From Wolbachia endosymbiont of Ctenocephalides felis wCfeJ (GTDB lineage Bacteria; Pseudomonadota; Alphaproteobacteria; Rickettsiales; Anaplasmataceae): a DNA stretch of 64,000 nucleotides. How positions within the stretch are numbered: position 1 is the first letter of the stretch; each line of letters starts with the position of its first letter. Location: NCBI RefSeq assembly GCF_012277315.1, contig NZ_CP051157.1, positions 1,003,279-1,067,278 of the forward strand, read 5' to 3'. Below, piece by piece: positions 1 through 10,833 of this stretch. The position numbers were made by a program, and so were the translations under genes. Below the pieces are notes generated by a model that was not told where the DNA came from, did no database searches, and saw only the letters and a program-made list of their open reading frames with translations.

Positions 1-301
1 TTAACATGCTTAATGTTACGGTTGCACCAAACAATACTGAGTCACCAGACAAATTTTTCACTTCTATTACTTCTGCATGCGAAAGCTTATTCTCTAGCTC
101 CATTATACGGCCCTCAATAAAGCCTAATCTTTCTCGTGCAGCATGATATTCCGCATTTTCGGACAAATCACCGTGGTCACGAGCATCAGAAATGGCTTGT
201 ATAACAGAAGGTTTTTCTTCCTTTAGTTTCTCAAGCTCGGCTTGCATATATTCAAAACCTTCCTTTGTTATAGGAAATTTCTTAACAACGGATGAAGTCA
301 T
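1..301 (-). CDS. greA: Transcription elongation factor GreA (partial, 3' end outside window)
   Basis: About 100 N-terminal residues are visible, starting MTSSVVKKFPITKEGFEYMQ. The GreA N-terminal coiled coil follows, with the typical DARDHGDLSENAEY segment and an acidic/leucine-rich helix. GreA enters the secondary channel of backtracked RNA polymerase and stimulates transcript cleavage. The ATG at 299-301 lies 9 nt downstream of the atpA stop on the same strand, so it is probably the last gene of an atpH-atpA-greA operon. The C-terminal FKBP-like domain lies beyond base 1. Confidence 0.93.
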   Translation of the reverse strand, partial: MTSSVVKKFPITKEGFEYMQAELEKLKEEKPSVIQAISDARDHGDLSENAEYHAARERLGFIEGRIMELENKLSHAEVIEVKNLSGDSVLFGATVTLSML

Positions 302-310
302 AATTACTAC

Positions 311-1852
311 CTAAACGCAATTAAATTGAGTAACAAAATTACTCACGATATTAAAAATATCGTTCTTTATACCATCATCCATACTATTTGACAACTTTTT
401 TAAAACTTCAGGATATGCATTATGAAGATAATTGATGAGATCATGTTCGAATTTACTGACGTTGCTTATTTGTATCTTACTTAATTGATCATACAGATTA
501 GAAAAGATGTACATCAGCACCACCTGCTCTTCTATTGGTATAGGTGAATGCTGTCTTTGCTTTAATAACTCAACAAGGTATTTACCCTTATTTAAGGATA
601 GTTGAACACTAGCATCAAGATCAGAACCAAACTTTGCAAAGTCTTCCAATTCTCTATACTGAGCTAAACTCAGCTTTATGGAGCCAGCAACTTTTTTCAC
701 AGACTTTAGCTGTGCAGCAGAACCAACCCGCGAAACTGACAAACCTATATTCACCGCAGGGCGAAATCCTTTGTGAAATAATTCAGACTCAAGAAAGATT
801 TGTCCATCAGTAATTGAAATTACATTAGTTGGAACATATGCAGATACATCACCGGCCTGAGTTTCAATGATCGGCAAAGCAGTCAAAGACCCCTGCCCTT
901 TTTCATCAGACATTTTAGCAGCTCTTTCAAGTAACCGAGAATGTACATAGAATATATCCCCAGGATAAGCTTCACGGCCAGGAGGACGTCTCAGCAATAA
1001 GGACATTTGCCTGTATGCTACAGCGTGCTTAGATAGATCATCGTATACCACCAAGCAATGCATTCCATTATCACGAAAAAATTCTCCAATAGTGCAACCA
1101 GCATAAGGCGCTAAAAATTGCATAGGTGCGCAGTCAGATGCGCTAGCCACAACTACAGTTGTATACTCTAATGCTCCACTTTCTTTTAACTTGTTTACTA
1201 CTTTTGCCACCGTTGAAATTTTTTGTCCAATAGCAACATAAACGCAGTAAACTTTTTGATTTTCGTCCACCTCGTCATTAATCTTCTTTTGATTGATGAT
1301 AGTATCGAGGGCAATGGTAGTTTTCCCAATTTGTCTATCGCCAATAATTAATTCACGTTGTCCTCTTCCTATTGGAATTAGTAAATCTATAATCTTAATA
1401 CCGGTCTGCAAAGGTTCATGTACAGATTTGCGATCAATAATACCTGGTGCTTTAGATTCTATATCCATCTTGTTTTTGGCTCTAATTTCTCCACCGTTGT
1501 CTATAGGGTGGCCCAGTGCATTTACAACTCTTCCCAGTAATTCATGTCCTACAGGCACCTGTACAACATCACCACTGCATCTTACAATTTCCCCTTCTTT
1601 TACGTCACGATCATTACCAAGCACCACTATTCCAGCTATATCATGATCTAAATCAAGAACTATGCCTTCTACACCACTTGCAAAAAATACTTTTTCACCG
1701 AATTTTGCTTTTGCGAGCCCGTAAACCAGTGCAATACCATCGGTTACTGAAATCACTTCACCTATGTTTTCTCTCTTTATAGGATTATCAAATGCCTCAA
1801 CCTTTTCCCGTATTATGTTTACTACCTCAGAAGCATTTATACCGCTTTTCAT
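311..1852 (-). CDS. atpA: F1F0 ATP synthase subunit alpha
   Basis: The 513-residue product has the full length of bacterial ATP synthase alpha. Visible motifs are the P-loop GDRQIGKT, the VYVAIGQK segment and the PGREAYPGD loop. It forms the F1 hexamer with beta and carries the non-catalytic nucleotide site. I chose the ATG at 1852 because it overlaps the atpH stop as ATGA, which points to translational coupling. A TTG two codons upstream is also possible. The gene sits between atpH and greA on the same strand. Confidence 0.97.
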   Translation of the reverse strand: MKSGINASEVVNIIREKVEAFDNPIKRENIGEVISVTDGIALVYGLAKAKFGEKVFFASGVEGIVLDLDHDIAGIVVLGNDRDVKEGEIVRCSGDVVQVPVGHELLGRVVNALGHPIDNGGEIRAKNKMDIESKAPGIIDRKSVHEPLQTGIKIIDLLIPIGRGQRELIIGDRQIGKTTIALDTIINQKKINDEVDENQKVYCVYVAIGQKISTVAKVVNKLKESGALEYTTVVVASASDCAPMQFLAPYAGCTIGEFFRDNGMHCLVVYDDLSKHAVAYRQMSLLLRRPPGREAYPGDIFYVHSRLLERAAKMSDEKGQGSLTALPIIETQAGDVSAYVPTNVISITDGQIFLESELFHKGFRPAVNIGLSVSRVGSAAQLKSVKKVAGSIKLSLAQYRELEDFAKFGSDLDASVQLSLNKGKYLVELLKQRQHSPIPIEEQVVLMYIFSNLYDQLSKIQISNVSKFEHDLINYLHNAYPEVLKKLSNSMDDGIKNDIFNIVSNFVTQFNCV

Positions 1853-2409
1853 ACACAATTCCCTATTTTCAACATTTCTATTCTACTTAAACCAACTAAC
1901 TTATTTAAGTAGCTCTTCAGCGAAGCATCAATCAAATTAAAACCATACTTCACCACAAAACCACCTATTATAGTAGGGTCAATTACGTTATTTACTTTTA
2001 TTATTTTACCAAGAAAGCTCAAAGATTCAGCAATTATTTTTATATCTGACTCCTTTAAAGTCTCTGCTGATTTTATAGTGATTTCTAACTCATTTTTATT
2101 TTCTTTCACAAAATTTAAGAATTTTTCTAATATAGGAATTAATAAATCAAAACGTCTGTTTACAGATACAACCATAATAAATTTTACTAAGTTTTCACTC
2201 AAGTCTCTATTTATCGAAAGTATCACTTCCTTTTTATGTGCAAGAGAAATCGTAGGATGGGATAAGTATATGAGAATATCACGTTGACCCTTAAAAAAAG
2301 CCAGTAAAAATTCTACTTCTTTTCTTATAGCATCCAGTTTGTCTTCTGAGACATAAAACAGCGCCCTGGCATAAGATGAAATTAAATTATTGTATTGGGT
2401 CCTTTTCAT
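1849..2409 (-). CDS. atpH: F1F0 ATP synthase subunit delta
   Basis: The 186-residue protein begins [18 protein letters not shown], the usual delta-subunit N-terminus, and ends with the conserved pattern [24 protein letters not shown]. Delta (OSCP) links the top of F1 to the peripheral stalk. The stop codon overlaps the atpA ATG by 4 nt. The other ATP synthase genes are not adjacent, which fits the scattered ATP synthase genes of Rickettsiales. Confidence 0.95.
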   Translation of the reverse strand: MKRTQYNNLISSYARALFYVSEDKLDAIRKEVEFLLAFFKGQRDILIYLSHPTISLAHKKEVILSINRDLSENLVKFIMVVSVNRRFDLLIPILEKFLNFVKENKNELEITIKSAETLKESDIKIIAESLSFLGKIIKVNNVIDPTIIGGFVVKYGFNLIDASLKSYLNKLVGLSRIEMLKIGNCV

Positions 2410-2739
2410 ATTACATTACCTACATATAGCTAACGTCAGCAGCTTAATCACATAATCTAGCCTAAAAAAGCCTAGACCTTAGCAAGTCTTGTTGCATGGC
2501 AACCAACAACTTATAGTTACTGATAAAATTCATTGTAAAACAGCCATTTAACTATTAAAGAAAAACGTGCCAGAGAATGAGAGCCAGTAATTTAAGATAA
2601 TTGTAACAGATTTCTTATAGCAAGGGAAATACTTTTCATTCATATTTGCCTTTTATCAACTTGGAAAAGTATATCATCATGATGCCACTGAGTAGCCCAA
2701 TGATGTCATCCGATCATTCAATTCCAGCACACCATTTTT

Positions 2740-3305
2740 ATAGTATACATTATTTTCGATTTTGCGTAAAAATGAAAATAAGGCTTATCTATTTGCGTGG
2801 ATGAACATAAAAAATCTCTTATTTTCGATTTTGCGTAAAAGTGAAAATAAGGCTTAGTAGCTGACATTGGGATCCACTCTTTTTTTTCTAGATTCCAGCG
2901 TCACGCGCTGGAATGACAGGTTGAGATGTTATCCGAGTAGCCCCTTCTTCTGCCATCCCAGCGCCACTTAATAATGTCATCCCAGTGCCCCGACACTGGG
3001 ATCCACTTTTTTTACTGGATTCCAGCGTCACGCGCTGGAATGACACCCGTTGATGAAAATAAGAAACCTCTTATTTTCGATTCTGTACAAAAATGAAAAT
3101 AAGACTTAATTTTCGATTCTGTATAAAAATGAAAATAAGGCTTTATCTATTTGCGTGGATGAAAATAAAAAACCTCTTATTTTCGATTTTGTATAAAAAT
3201 GAAAATAAGGCTGGATTCCAGCGTCACGCGCTGGAATGACACCTTTCGATGAACATAAAAAATCTCTTATTTTTAATTCTGTATAAAAATGAAAATAAGG
3301 CTTAC
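2740..3305. repeat. Intergenic cluster of hairpin repeats and palindromic elements
   Basis: The 934-bp gap between atpH and carB has no credible gene. It holds several copies of a hairpin repeat with arms CTTATTTTC / GAAAATAAG (about 2752-2860 and 3070-3305). These are the same family as the 69-bp tandem units at 59182-59480, in the opposite orientation. Between them are palindromic elements of the type ATTCCAGCGTCACGCGCTGGAA (about 2890-2925, 3022-3045, 3210-3240) and a CCAGTG...CACTGG element near 2970-3000. The same families recur near 17.9-18.2 kb and 58.8-59.1 kb. Confidence 0.8.
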
Positions 3306-3343
3306 CTTATCTGCGCTGCTAAAAGCTATGCAAAAGTCTATTT

Positions 3344-6300
3344 TTAGTTCACATAAGCAGCATTTTGTATCTGCTGCAATGACTTTACTTCCAGCTTGCT
3401 ATTCTTTAAATATTGAATTGCAAGCACTAGCGCTTTGCTACCAGAAGCTGTGGTACTGTAAGCTATATTTTGCGAAATAGCAGTTCTGCGAATATCCTTG
3501 CTGTCTGAGACTGATTTGACACCTTTTGAGGTATTAATTATTAGATTTATTTTTCCGTCTTTGAGTATATCAACTATATGAGGTCTGCCTTCTCTCACCT
3601 TATTTACAGGTCTTGCAACGATACCATTATTGTTCAGATATGAAGCTGTGCCTTTGGTAGCATATATCTCAAAACCCAATTCTTTCAACATTCGTGCAAC
3701 GGGCAGTATATACTCTTTATCATCATCTTTTACCGAAATCAGAGCTTTTCCTTCTGTTGGCAGCTTATATCCTGCAGCCATATGCGCTTTTGCAAGTGCA
3801 GCTTCGAAAGACGAGTCAATTCCCATCACCTCTCCCGTTGACTTCATTTCAGGACCAAGTAGAGTGTCAACTCCTGAAAAACGGGTAAATGGAAAAACAG
3901 CAGCTTTGACTGCAAAATGATCAAAAGATTTTTTTTCTTGGTCTAATTTTTTGCCTAAAATCACCTGAGTAGCAAGCTTTGCAATAGGAACATTGATTAC
4001 TTTGGAAATAAAAGGAACCGTACGGCTGGCCCTTAAGTTTACCTCAAGTATATATATGTCATTTTCTTGAATGGCAAATTGAATGTTTATCAGGCCTTTG
4101 ACCTTTAATTCAAGAGCTACTCTTTCAGTTTGTAGCTTGATCTCTTGTATGATTTCATCAGTTAATGTATTTGTCGGTATTGAGCACGTTGAATCGCCAG
4201 AATGGATACCAGCTTCTTCAATATGCTCCATAATCGCCGCAATGAAGACCTTTTCTCCATCGCATACAGCGTCAATGTCAATCTCAACTGCATTCACCAA
4301 GAACTTATCAAGCAGCAACGACCCATGTTCAAAAATTTTAGTTCGACCAAGTACATATTCTTTAAAACTCTCAATATCGTACTTAATCGACATGGATTGA
4401 CCACCCAAAACATAAGATGGCCTAACTACTAATGGAAACCCTACTCTCTCTGCATTGGTTAACGCTTCTTCCACTGAATGACAGATAGAATTTTCAGGTT
4501 GTTTTAAATTAAGTTGCAAAGCAAGGTTTTTAAATCTCATACGATCTTCAGCAAGATCTATAGAATCAAAAGATGTGCCAAGGATATTAAAACCTCTTTC
4601 ATTTAGCACTTTGGCTAACTTTAAAGGTGTTTGACCACCTATTTGAACTATGACACCCATTAGTGTGCCATTCTCCTGCTCTTTATTTAATATTTCAAGT
4701 ACATCCTCTGCAGTTAGCGGAGCAAAATACAAACGATCAGCAGTATCATAATCAGTTGAAACAGTTTCAGGATTACAATTAACTATTATTGTTTCACATC
4801 CCATCTCTTTAGCAGCAGAAGCTGCATGCACGCATGCGTAGTCAAACTCGATACCCTGACCAATACGATTTGGTCCACTACCTAAAATGACAACCTTCTT
4901 TCGGTCAGAAACGTTTGCTTCGCACTCTGCCTTATTTATAACGTCTCCCTCATAACAGCCGTACATATAGGCAGTGCTTGATTCAAACTCAGCCGCACAA
5001 GTGTCTACGCGTTTGTAAACTGGATGGATGTCAAATTTTTTCCTTATTGCTTCAATTTGCTCTGGTGTCATTCCAGTGCGTGACACTGGAATCCACCTAT
5101 TTTTTTCTTGGATCTCAACTGGAGTGACAGAGGTAGATCCATTACTTAGCTTTGCCAGCCTCGCATCCGAAAACCCCATCTTTTTTAGTTCTAATATCTC
5201 GTGTGCAGTCTCAGGCAAACCAGTTTCTTTAATTTTCTGTTCCGCTAAGATAATTTGCTGTATATTTTGCAAAAACCACAAATCGTACCCTGTAATCGAA
5301 TTTATTTCTTCTATACTTATGCCATGACGCATCGCGTCAGCAGCAACCAGCAATCTATTTGGTAACAGTTTTGCTAATTGGGATTTTATATGATCAACAT
5401 CTGTGCCTTCAGAAAACACTTCATCAAGTCCCGTGAGACCAGTTTCAAGTGAACGAAAAGCTTTTTGTAGTGATTCATTAAAAGTGCGGCCTATAGACAT
5501 CACTTCTCCTACTGATTTCATAGAAGTTGACAATTCACAATCCGTCCCCTTAAATTTTTCGAACTCAAAACGAGGAATCTTAGTTACTATATAATCAACC
5601 ACTGGTTCAAATGCAGCAGGTATAATTGGAGCACAATCGTTGCGTATCTCATCAAGTGAATAGCCAACAGCAAGCTTAGTTGCAACTTTTGCTATAGGAT
5701 AGCCAGTTGCTTTTGAGGCAAGCGCGGAAGAGCGAGAAACCCTTGGATTCATTTCAATTACAACGAGGCTGCCATCTTCTTTAGGATTGACTGCAAATTG
5801 AACATTTGCACCACCTGCGCTAACATCAATTTCTCTCAGCACTGCTATAGATGCATTTCTCATTTGTTGGTACTCTGCATCACGTAGAGTTAAGGCAGGA
5901 GCAACAGTAATGCTATCACCTGTATGAACTCCCATGGGATCAACATTCTCTATTGAACAGACCACTATACAGTTATCTTCACAGTCACGAATGACTTCCA
6001 TCTCATATTCCTTCCAACCGATAATTGATTCATCTATCTGAACTTCACTTATCGGTGAAATTTTCAGTGCATTCCCTGCAATGTTGAAAAATTCCTCCTT
6101 ATTGTATGCTATACCACTGCCTGCACCACCAAGAGTAAATGATGAACGGATGATTGCGGGTAATCCAACATAATCTAGAGCTTCCTTTATTTGCCTGTGA
6201 TTTTTTATAATGATACTTTTAGGATATTTTAGTCCTATCTTATCCATAGACTGGCGAAATAATTCTCTATCTTCCGCTTTTTTTATTGCCTCTCTATTTA

Positions 6301-6652
6301 CGCCAATTAGCTTTACATTATATGTATCCAATACCCCATCATCTGCAAGCTTCATTGCACAGTTTAGAGCAGTTTGTCCACCCATCGTTGGCAATATCGC
6401 ATCTGGCTTCTCTTTGATTATGATTTTTTCTATGATTTCAGGTAGTATAGGTTCAATATAAGTTGCATCAGAAAATTCGGGATCTGTCATTATAGTTGCA
6501 GGATTGGAATTTACCAGAATGACTTTATAACCTTCGCTTTTTAATACCTTACAACTTTGAGTTCCTGAATAATCAAACTCACATGCCTGGCCTATAATTA
6601 TTGGACCTGCTCCTATTACTAATATAGATTCCATATCTGTACGTTTTGGCAT
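3344..6652 (-). CDS. carB: Carbamoyl-phosphate synthase large subunit
   Basis: The 1102 residues cover the whole CarB fold: carboxyphosphate ATP-grasp half, oligomerization domain, carbamoyl-phosphate ATP-grasp half and a C-terminal MGS-like allosteric domain ([14 protein letters not shown]). It makes carbamoyl phosphate from bicarbonate, ammonia (delivered by CarA) and 2 ATP for pyrimidine and arginine synthesis. pyrF in the same window belongs to the pyrimidine pathway. The protein is slightly longer than usual because of a 23-residue in-frame insertion (bases 5072-5140) in the oligomerization region, made of a palindromic element. The reading frame is otherwise intact, so the enzyme probably works. 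Confidence 0.96.
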   Translation of the reverse strand: MPKRTDMESILVIGAGPIIIGQACEFDYSGTQSCKVLKSEGYKVILVNSNPATIMTDPEFSDATYIEPILPEIIEKIIIKEKPDAILPTMGGQTALNCAMKLADDGVLDTYNVKLIGVNREAIKKAEDRELFRQSMDKIGLKYPKSIIIKNHRQIKEALDYVGLPAIIRSSFTLGGAGSGIAYNKEEFFNIAGNALKISPISEVQIDESIIGWKEYEMEVIRDCEDNCIVVCSIENVDPMGVHTGDSITVAPALTLRDAEYQQMRNASIAVLREIDVSAGGANVQFAVNPKEDGSLVVIEMNPRVSRSSALASKATGYPIAKVATKLAVGYSLDEIRNDCAPIIPAAFEPVVDYIVTKIPRFEFEKFKGTDCELSTSMKSVGEVMSIGRTFNESLQKAFRSLETGLTGLDEVFSEGTDVDHIKSQLAKLLPNRLLVAADAMRHGISIEEINSITGYDLWFLQNIQQIILAEQKIKETGLPETAHEILELKKMGFSDARLAKLSNGSTSVTPVEIQEKNRWIPVSRTGMTPEQIEAIRKKFDIHPVYKRVDTCAAEFESSTAYMYGCYEGDVINKAECEANVSDRKKVVILGSGPNRIGQGIEFDYACVHAASAAKEMGCETIIVNCNPETVSTDYDTADRLYFAPLTAEDVLEILNKEQENGTLMGVIVQIGGQTPLKLAKVLNERGFNILGTSFDSIDLAEDRMRFKNLALQLNLKQPENSICHSVEEALTNAERVGFPLVVRPSYVLGGQSMSIKYDIESFKEYVLGRTKIFEHGSLLLDKFLVNAVEIDIDAVCDGEKVFIAAIMEHIEEAGIHSGDSTCSIPTNTLTDEIIQEIKLQTERVALELKVKGLINIQFAIQENDIYILEVNLRASRTVPFISKVINVPIAKLATQVILGKKLDQEKKSFDHFAVKAAVFPFTRFSGVDTLLGPEMKSTGEVMGIDSSFEAALAKAHMAAGYKLPTEGKALISVKDDDKEYILPVARMLKELGFEIYATKGTASYLNNNGIVARPVNKVREGRPHIVDILKDGKINLIINTSKGVKSVSDSKDIRRTAISQNIAYSTTASGSKALVLAIQYLKNSKLEVKSLQQIQNAAYVN
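5072..5140 (-). repeat. Palindromic element inserted in frame inside carB
   Basis: These 69 bp (exactly 23 codons) interrupt a conserved CarB region, between LAKLSN and [13 protein letters not shown]. They contain the inverted repeat TCCAGTG-cgtga-CACTGGA and resemble the intergenic palindromic elements elsewhere in this window. The encoded stretch includes RWIPVSRTG, close to EWIPVSATQ encoded by the element in valS. This resembles the coding palindromic elements known in Rickettsia and reported in Wolbachia. Confidence 0.8.
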
Positions 6653-6903
6653 AATTATAATGACGATCTCTATTTAGGTAATGTTACCAATCTTTCCTGT
6701 ATATGTGAATTTTTATTAGACTTATGAGCTACCACTTTAGGCCCACAACTGCATGAACATTGAGCCTACCAGGATCCCAGTGCTTTAACCATGCTAAAGC
6801 ACAACGTTTTCAACGAGACTACGTAAAGACAGCACCTGGAATCTAGAGAAAAAGAACCAGTTGACTTTTCTATACCACATTTTACCTTTAAAGTAGAAAA
6901 TAG
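6653..6903. other. Intergenic region with a degraded palindromic element
   Basis: The gap between the divergent carB and the next gene holds no credible ORF. Around 6770-6865 there are traces of the CCAGTG/CTGGAATC palindromic family, broken by an unrelated stretch. The promoter of the following gene begins at 6904. Confidence 0.5.
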
Positions 6904-6932
6904 TTGACATATTAAACTTTATATGTAATAAT
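6904..6932 (+). promoter_or_regulatory. Sigma70-type promoter
   Basis: A perfect -35 TTGACA (6904-6909) is followed after 17 bp by AATAAT (6927-6932), one mismatch from TATAAT. It lies about 35 bp before the start codon of the 6967 gene, which also has an AGGAG ribosome-binding site at 6956-6960. Confidence 0.7.
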
Positions 6933-6966
6933 TAAATAAATTTATTATTAAATTTAGGAGTAAAAT

Positions 6967-7587
6967 ATGTGGAAAAGCATAAAAAAATTTTCCAAGTGGA
7001 TTGCTAACCACACAGGCATTTCATGGATTTTGAGAAATTTCCCATCAAGTCAGCGCTCTGACAACAAAGGGAGTCAAGCAAAAAGTACTAGTCAGCAAGT
7101 AAGTAGCCTCCCGGACCACAGAGTGAGTAATCTACTACAAGATCAAGATAAACCTGGTGTTTTTGATGTTATTAAAAAAGGTGATAGTAGAGATCTGGTG
7201 CTACACGTAGCGAAAAATAGTATATCAAAAATTCTTAGTGATATTGACCATAAAAATCTATCAGAATATCATGTATACATCGAGTGTAAAAAAGGTGTAT
7301 TCAAAGTTATCCTGAAGGCAGGAATTTGTAACAGCAATGCATTTTATACAAGCTTTAATGTATGCTCAATAGCACCCTATGATCATCACATCTTATATAG
7401 TGAACTGAAAGATATGAGAAATGTGTTAGGTTTAAGCGAAGGTGGAAGTCCTGTTGTTATAACTCATATATCTAAAGATCCGATTACAGTTCCTAAGACT
7501 GTTGAAGATGGTAACACACCAAGTCCAGACATGACTAATTCTGAAACACTAGCTGTAAACGGTAACCAACACGTACATAGTGAATAA
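6967..7587 (+). CDS. Hypothetical protein, short and self-contained transcription unit
   Basis: The 206-residue protein starts MWKSIKKFSKWIANHTG with AGGAG 6 bp upstream. I do not recognise a family. The N-terminus is basic and aromatic. Residues 30-60 are Ser/Gln-rich and probably disordered. The middle (about 65-150) looks folded, with alternating beta-like hydrophobics. The C-terminus is Thr/Asn-rich. It has its own strong promoter and a strong terminator, which is unusual in this window and suggests it is well expressed. No membrane span or classical signal peptide is visible. Confidence 0.75.
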   Translation: MWKSIKKFSKWIANHTGISWILRNFPSSQRSDNKGSQAKSTSQQVSSLPDHRVSNLLQDQDKPGVFDVIKKGDSRDLVLHVAKNSISKILSDIDHKNLSEYHVYIECKKGVFKVILKAGICNSNAFYTSFNVCSIAPYDHHILYSELKDMRNVLGLSEGGSPVVITHISKDPITVPKTVEDGNTPSPDMTNSETLAVNGNQHVHSE

Positions 7588-7604
7588 TCTCTGTAAAATC
7601 CTTC

Positions 7605-7638
7605 AAAAAAGGAGCAGCTCTTTAGGTGCTCCTTTTTT
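7605..7638 (+). terminator. Rho-independent terminator
   Basis: The arms AAAAAAGGAGCA and TGCTCCTTTTTT form a perfect 12-bp stem with a 10-nt loop and end in a T run, 17 nt after the stop codon of the 6967 gene. The symmetric A/T tails would allow it to act in both directions. Confidence 0.9.
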
Positions 7639-7696
7639 CTTTCCTATTTGAACAAAAATTAGATAGCATTATGAGTAGGATTTTTTTTGTGTTCTG

Positions 7697-9055
7697 ATGC
7701 TTTTCAACTCTATACTTCTTGGATTAAATTCTCTCTCTTTGCTGCTGTGCTGCTACATCAGCATAAAAAAAAATAAAAAACTAAGCGAGGAAAAAACAAG
7801 ATCAGCAAATCTTGAAGTTAATTTATGTAAGTTAGAGAGTGAACTTCAAGAAACAAAACAGATCTTACTGAGCAAGGATGAAGAAATAGTAGATCTAAAA
7901 GTGAGAAACGCAGAACTTGAAGTAACTCTGCAAAAAGAACGTGAGGAAAAGACAAAGGAAATAGAGTTACTAACAAAAGCAGAGGAAAGACTCGTAAACA
8001 CCTTTAAAGCGCTGTCCCTTGATGCTTTGCAGACAAACAACAATAATTTTCTAAACTTAGCAAAAGAAGTCATTGATAACAAATTAAAAGAAACAGAAAG
8101 TGATTTCAAAAAAAGACAAGTAACAATCAACGAAGTTGTAACCCCAATAAAAGAAAAATTAGAAAAATTCGATAATGAAATACGTGAGCTGGAAAAAAGG
8201 AGAGTAGGAGCTTATGAAGGTTTAAAAGAACAAATTGGAGCGTTAATGAACCAAACCTCCAGCCTTGCTAATGCTTTAAGAAAACCCCACGTTAGGGGAA
8301 AATGGGGTGAGATGCAGTTAAAAAGAGTAGTGGAAATGGCGGGGATGATTGAATATTGCGACTTTTTTACTCAGCCGTCAGTAGTTGATAAAAATGAGGA
8401 TAATTTATTGCGCCCCGATCTGATAATTAAGATGCCATCTGGAAAGCAAATAATAATAGATGCTAAAGTGCCACTTGATTCTTATCTTGATGCTATGTCA
8501 CAAAATGACTTGCAGATACAAAGAGAGAAATTAAAGAGTCATTCCTTGGCAATAAAAAAACACATAAATGATCTAGGCAGAAAAGAGTATTGGAATCAAT
8601 TTGAAAATACACCAGAACTCGTGGTTCTTTTTCTCACAGGAGAAGGGGTATTTAGCGCAGCACTGGAGCACGAACCTGCATTGATAGAGATTGGAATAGA
8701 GAAAAAAGTGATTATTGCAACGCCAATCACTTTAATAGCACTCTTAAGGGCAATAGCATATGGGTGGAAACAAGAGATAATAGCCGAGAGTGCAAAAAAA
8801 ATCAGTGAACTAGGCCACATTTTATATGAGCGCATTTGCACAATGGGCGAAAATTTTGATAATTTGCGTAAAAGCTTAAAAAGTGCTGTTGATCATTACA
8901 ATAAAACTGCCGGCTCGCTCGAAGCAAGAGTGTTTCCTGCCGCTCGGGAGTTCAATAAGTTCGGTATACATACCAAAAACAAAGAATTAAGCATTGCAAA
9001 GGAACTAGAATCTTTACCACGTAGCTTACACGCCGAGGAGTTAAAAGTGGATTAA
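7697..9055 (+). CDS. rmuC: DNA recombination protein RmuC homologue
   Basis: The 452-residue protein has an N-terminal hydrophobic helix (LLGLNSLSLLLCCYIS), a long coiled coil to about residue 180 and then the RmuC domain, with VRGKWGEMQLKRVVE, LLRPDLIIKMPSGKQIIIDAKVP and TPITLIALLRAIAYGW. RmuC proteins are membrane-tethered nuclease-fold proteins that limit recombination-associated inversions. The gene stands alone on the plus strand and converges with the 9072 gene, 16 nt away. The start has no strong ribosome-binding site, but the N-terminal membrane helix agrees with the family. Confidence 0.93.
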   Translation: MLFNSILLGLNSLSLLLCCYISIKKNKKLSEEKTRSANLEVNLCKLESELQETKQILLSKDEEIVDLKVRNAELEVTLQKEREEKTKEIELLTKAEERLVNTFKALSLDALQTNNNNFLNLAKEVIDNKLKETESDFKKRQVTINEVVTPIKEKLEKFDNEIRELEKRRVGAYEGLKEQIGALMNQTSSLANALRKPHVRGKWGEMQLKRVVEMAGMIEYCDFFTQPSVVDKNEDNLLRPDLIIKMPSGKQIIIDAKVPLDSYLDAMSQNDLQIQREKLKSHSLAIKKHINDLGRKEYWNQFENTPELVVLFLTGEGVFSAALEHEPALIEIGIEKKVIIATPITLIALLRAIAYGWKQEIIAESAKKISELGHILYERICTMGENFDNLRKSLKSAVDHYNKTAGSLEARVFPAAREFNKFGIHTKNKELSIAKELESLPRSLHAEELKVD

Positions 9056-9071
9056 GCTTACACGCAAAAAT

Positions 9072-9839
9072 CTACATAGATCGACCTTTATGTGGGTCTA
9101 TGTTTCTGCTTTCTTCAACTTGTTTTGCAAAAGATGTTTCTTGTTTGTTCGTGTGCTGAAGTGGCTTAGCAATTTCACGGATAACCGCAGTAACTGCAGT
9201 TAAAAATGTTTTTAGCAGTGCACTCAGAGCTCCACCAACCGCTTCCCTGCCATATATACGAGCTTGCCTTTCATTACTGTCAGCAGTTTCCCCTGCCCTC
9301 CTCCTTGGATCCATTCTATGAGCAATAACTGAAAACAACACTCCCTTGATTGAGGACTTTATTCGTGCCTTCGCTTTGAGCACATCTTCGTCATGTGGTG
9401 TTGTTTCGTGTCTGTGACTTAAGTGCTTAGCGTTCATCATCTCCTTTTGTTGTTGAGCAAACATACTGCTTAACACTTCTTCCATTATTTGTTTTTTTCT
9501 CTTCTCTGCAACTCTTTTCATGGACTCTGATCTGTCGCGAGTGTGTTTTGTGGTTTCAAATTCTGCATCAATATCCTCGGATGCTGCCTGACTATATAAG
9601 GTCTCTATGAGCCTATCTATACTTCGTTTTACTTGCATAGTTCTTTCATAGCTATCTAGATTATCAATCTCTTCGTCGACTTGGTTTAAAATAGCCTCAA
9701 AAGCTTCTAAATAGTCTTGAACATACCGCTCTATCTTTTCCTGCTGCTCTTTTATCTGGTTTTCATTCTGCAAATTCCTCTCTCGTTTGTCATCGTTATT
9801 TTCTTCACTGCCATTTTCAAAAAGATAATCATCATTCAT
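9072..9839 (-). CDS. Hypothetical, charged coiled-coil protein downstream of GTA-like genes
   Basis: The 255 residues are rich in Glu, Lys, Arg and Gln. A predicted coiled coil covers about 20-90, a basic segment about 100-130, and a moderately hydrophobic helix (GGALSALLKTFLTAVTAVI) lies near 200. I do not recognise a domain. It is on the same strand as the three gene-transfer-agent-like genes and starts 47 nt after the tail-like gene, so it may be a fourth gene of that transcript. In the Rhodobacter GTA the genes after g9 include a small one and a tape-measure gene, but I see no convincing similarity. Confidence 0.65.
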   Translation of the reverse strand: MNDDYLFENGSEENNDDKRERNLQNENQIKEQQEKIERYVQDYLEAFEAILNQVDEEIDNLDSYERTMQVKRSIDRLIETLYSQAASEDIDAEFETTKHTRDRSESMKRVAEKRKKQIMEEVLSSMFAQQQKEMMNAKHLSHRHETTPHDEDVLKAKARIKSSIKGVLFSVIAHRMDPRRRAGETADSNERQARIYGREAVGGALSALLKTFLTAVTAVIREIAKPLQHTNKQETSFAKQVEESRNIDPHKGRSM

Positions 9840-9886
9840 AATTTAGTTAAAATTCTACTATTGTACACGAAAAGATTAAATTAACA

Positions 9887-10276
9887 TTAATGAAAGGTAT
9901 TGACAACTTCTGCACTAGCTAAAACTACGGTAAAACTATCGAAAGCAGCAGGGTCGTAATACCTTTCATATAGTTCAACCGAACATTTAAGCCTTATCTT
10001 TTCCTTAGCATTAAAACTAACCTCATAATCGTTATTAGAGTTTAGTATAGCAGAATTACGTAATAATTCATCGGCAAGTACGGAATTTAAAATTCCATTA
10101 ATTTTTATCGTGATGTGCCTGTTTCCAGCACAATCAAGCACTTTCCTCCAGCCAAAAGAAGAAATGTCTCTTACTTCTTCTTTGTTATTACGCAAAGTAA
10201 ACCTTAAATTCCGTATATTATTCAGCACAACAAAATTATTGTCATGACCTTTAATTTTTAGCTGTAACTTGCTCAT
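9887..10276 (-). CDS. Phage/GTA major-tail-protein-like (g9-like)
   Basis: The 129-residue, beta-rich protein has a strong AAGGAGG site before its ATG. Size, composition and position (right after a DUF3168-type gene) match the TP901-1-type major tail protein encoded by g9 in Rhodobacter-type gene transfer agents. The features used are the N-terminal KLQLKIKG, the middle RHITIKINGIL and the C-terminal strand pattern. Its start overlaps the upstream gene by 26 nt, indicating coupled translation. The assignment rests mainly on synteny and general appearance. Confidence 0.65.
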   Translation of the reverse strand: MSKLQLKIKGHDNNFVVLNNIRNLRFTLRNNKEEVRDISSFGWRKVLDCAGNRHITIKINGILNSVLADELLRNSAILNSNNDYEVSFNAKEKIRLKCSVELYERYYDPAAFDSFTVVLASAEVVNTFH

Positions 10277-10661
10277 TATCGCCTCCTTTTATAAAAATAT
10301 CAAAACCAATAATTGAATGTAAGATGTCGTTGTGCTGACCTATAGCACAACCACTTTCTAAAATGGTTTCACTATCAAAACTTTTAATGCTCTTAAGCAC
10401 CAAGTCTGTACGCTCCATAGCAGCAAACATACTACCTATACTGTAAGTATATATATCGCACGCAAATCTTGCCTTTATAGCAAAGTTGGATAGCATATGC
10501 AAGTTGTTATAACTTACTATGCGCAATCTCAGGTAAGGAATAGAGACCTGCTTTGGTAGGTAATCATAAACATTAGTAACATACTTCCTCAGCCCAGAGT
10601 CTGCTTTTAGTGCTGCATAAATGCTATTGTATAGCTCACTTATAGTCTGAATTTTTTTCAT
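10251..10661 (-). CDS. DUF3168 / GTA g8-like protein
   Basis: The 136-residue protein starts MKKIQTISELYNSIYAALKADSG, followed by VYDYLPKQVSIPYLRL. This matches the DUF3168 pattern (ALKAD...VYD..P....PY). DUF3168 is the g8 protein of Rhodobacter-type gene transfer agents, a head-tail connection component. I used the ATG at 10661, preceded by CGGGAAT. An ATG 8 codons upstream has no ribosome-binding site. It sits between capsid-like and tail-like genes, in GTA order. Confidence 0.75.
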   Translation of the reverse strand: MKKIQTISELYNSIYAALKADSGLRKYVTNVYDYLPKQVSIPYLRLRIVSYNNLHMLSNFAIKARFACDIYTYSIGSMFAAMERTDLVLKSIKSFDSETILESGCAIGQHNDILHSIIGFDIFIKGGDNEQVTAKN

Positions 10662-10833
10662 AATCAATTCCCGTAAAGATAACATAGATAAGATTTACTG
10701 ATGTCAAGCACGTGGCTGTATGAACATTATGATTTGAGTCCACCAGCAAGGTACCGTGTTAATACCGGATGTAATTCAAGAGTACGGTACAAGAAGACGT
10801 GAAACGGTTCTGAAGATGATGTTGTAGAAGTTT

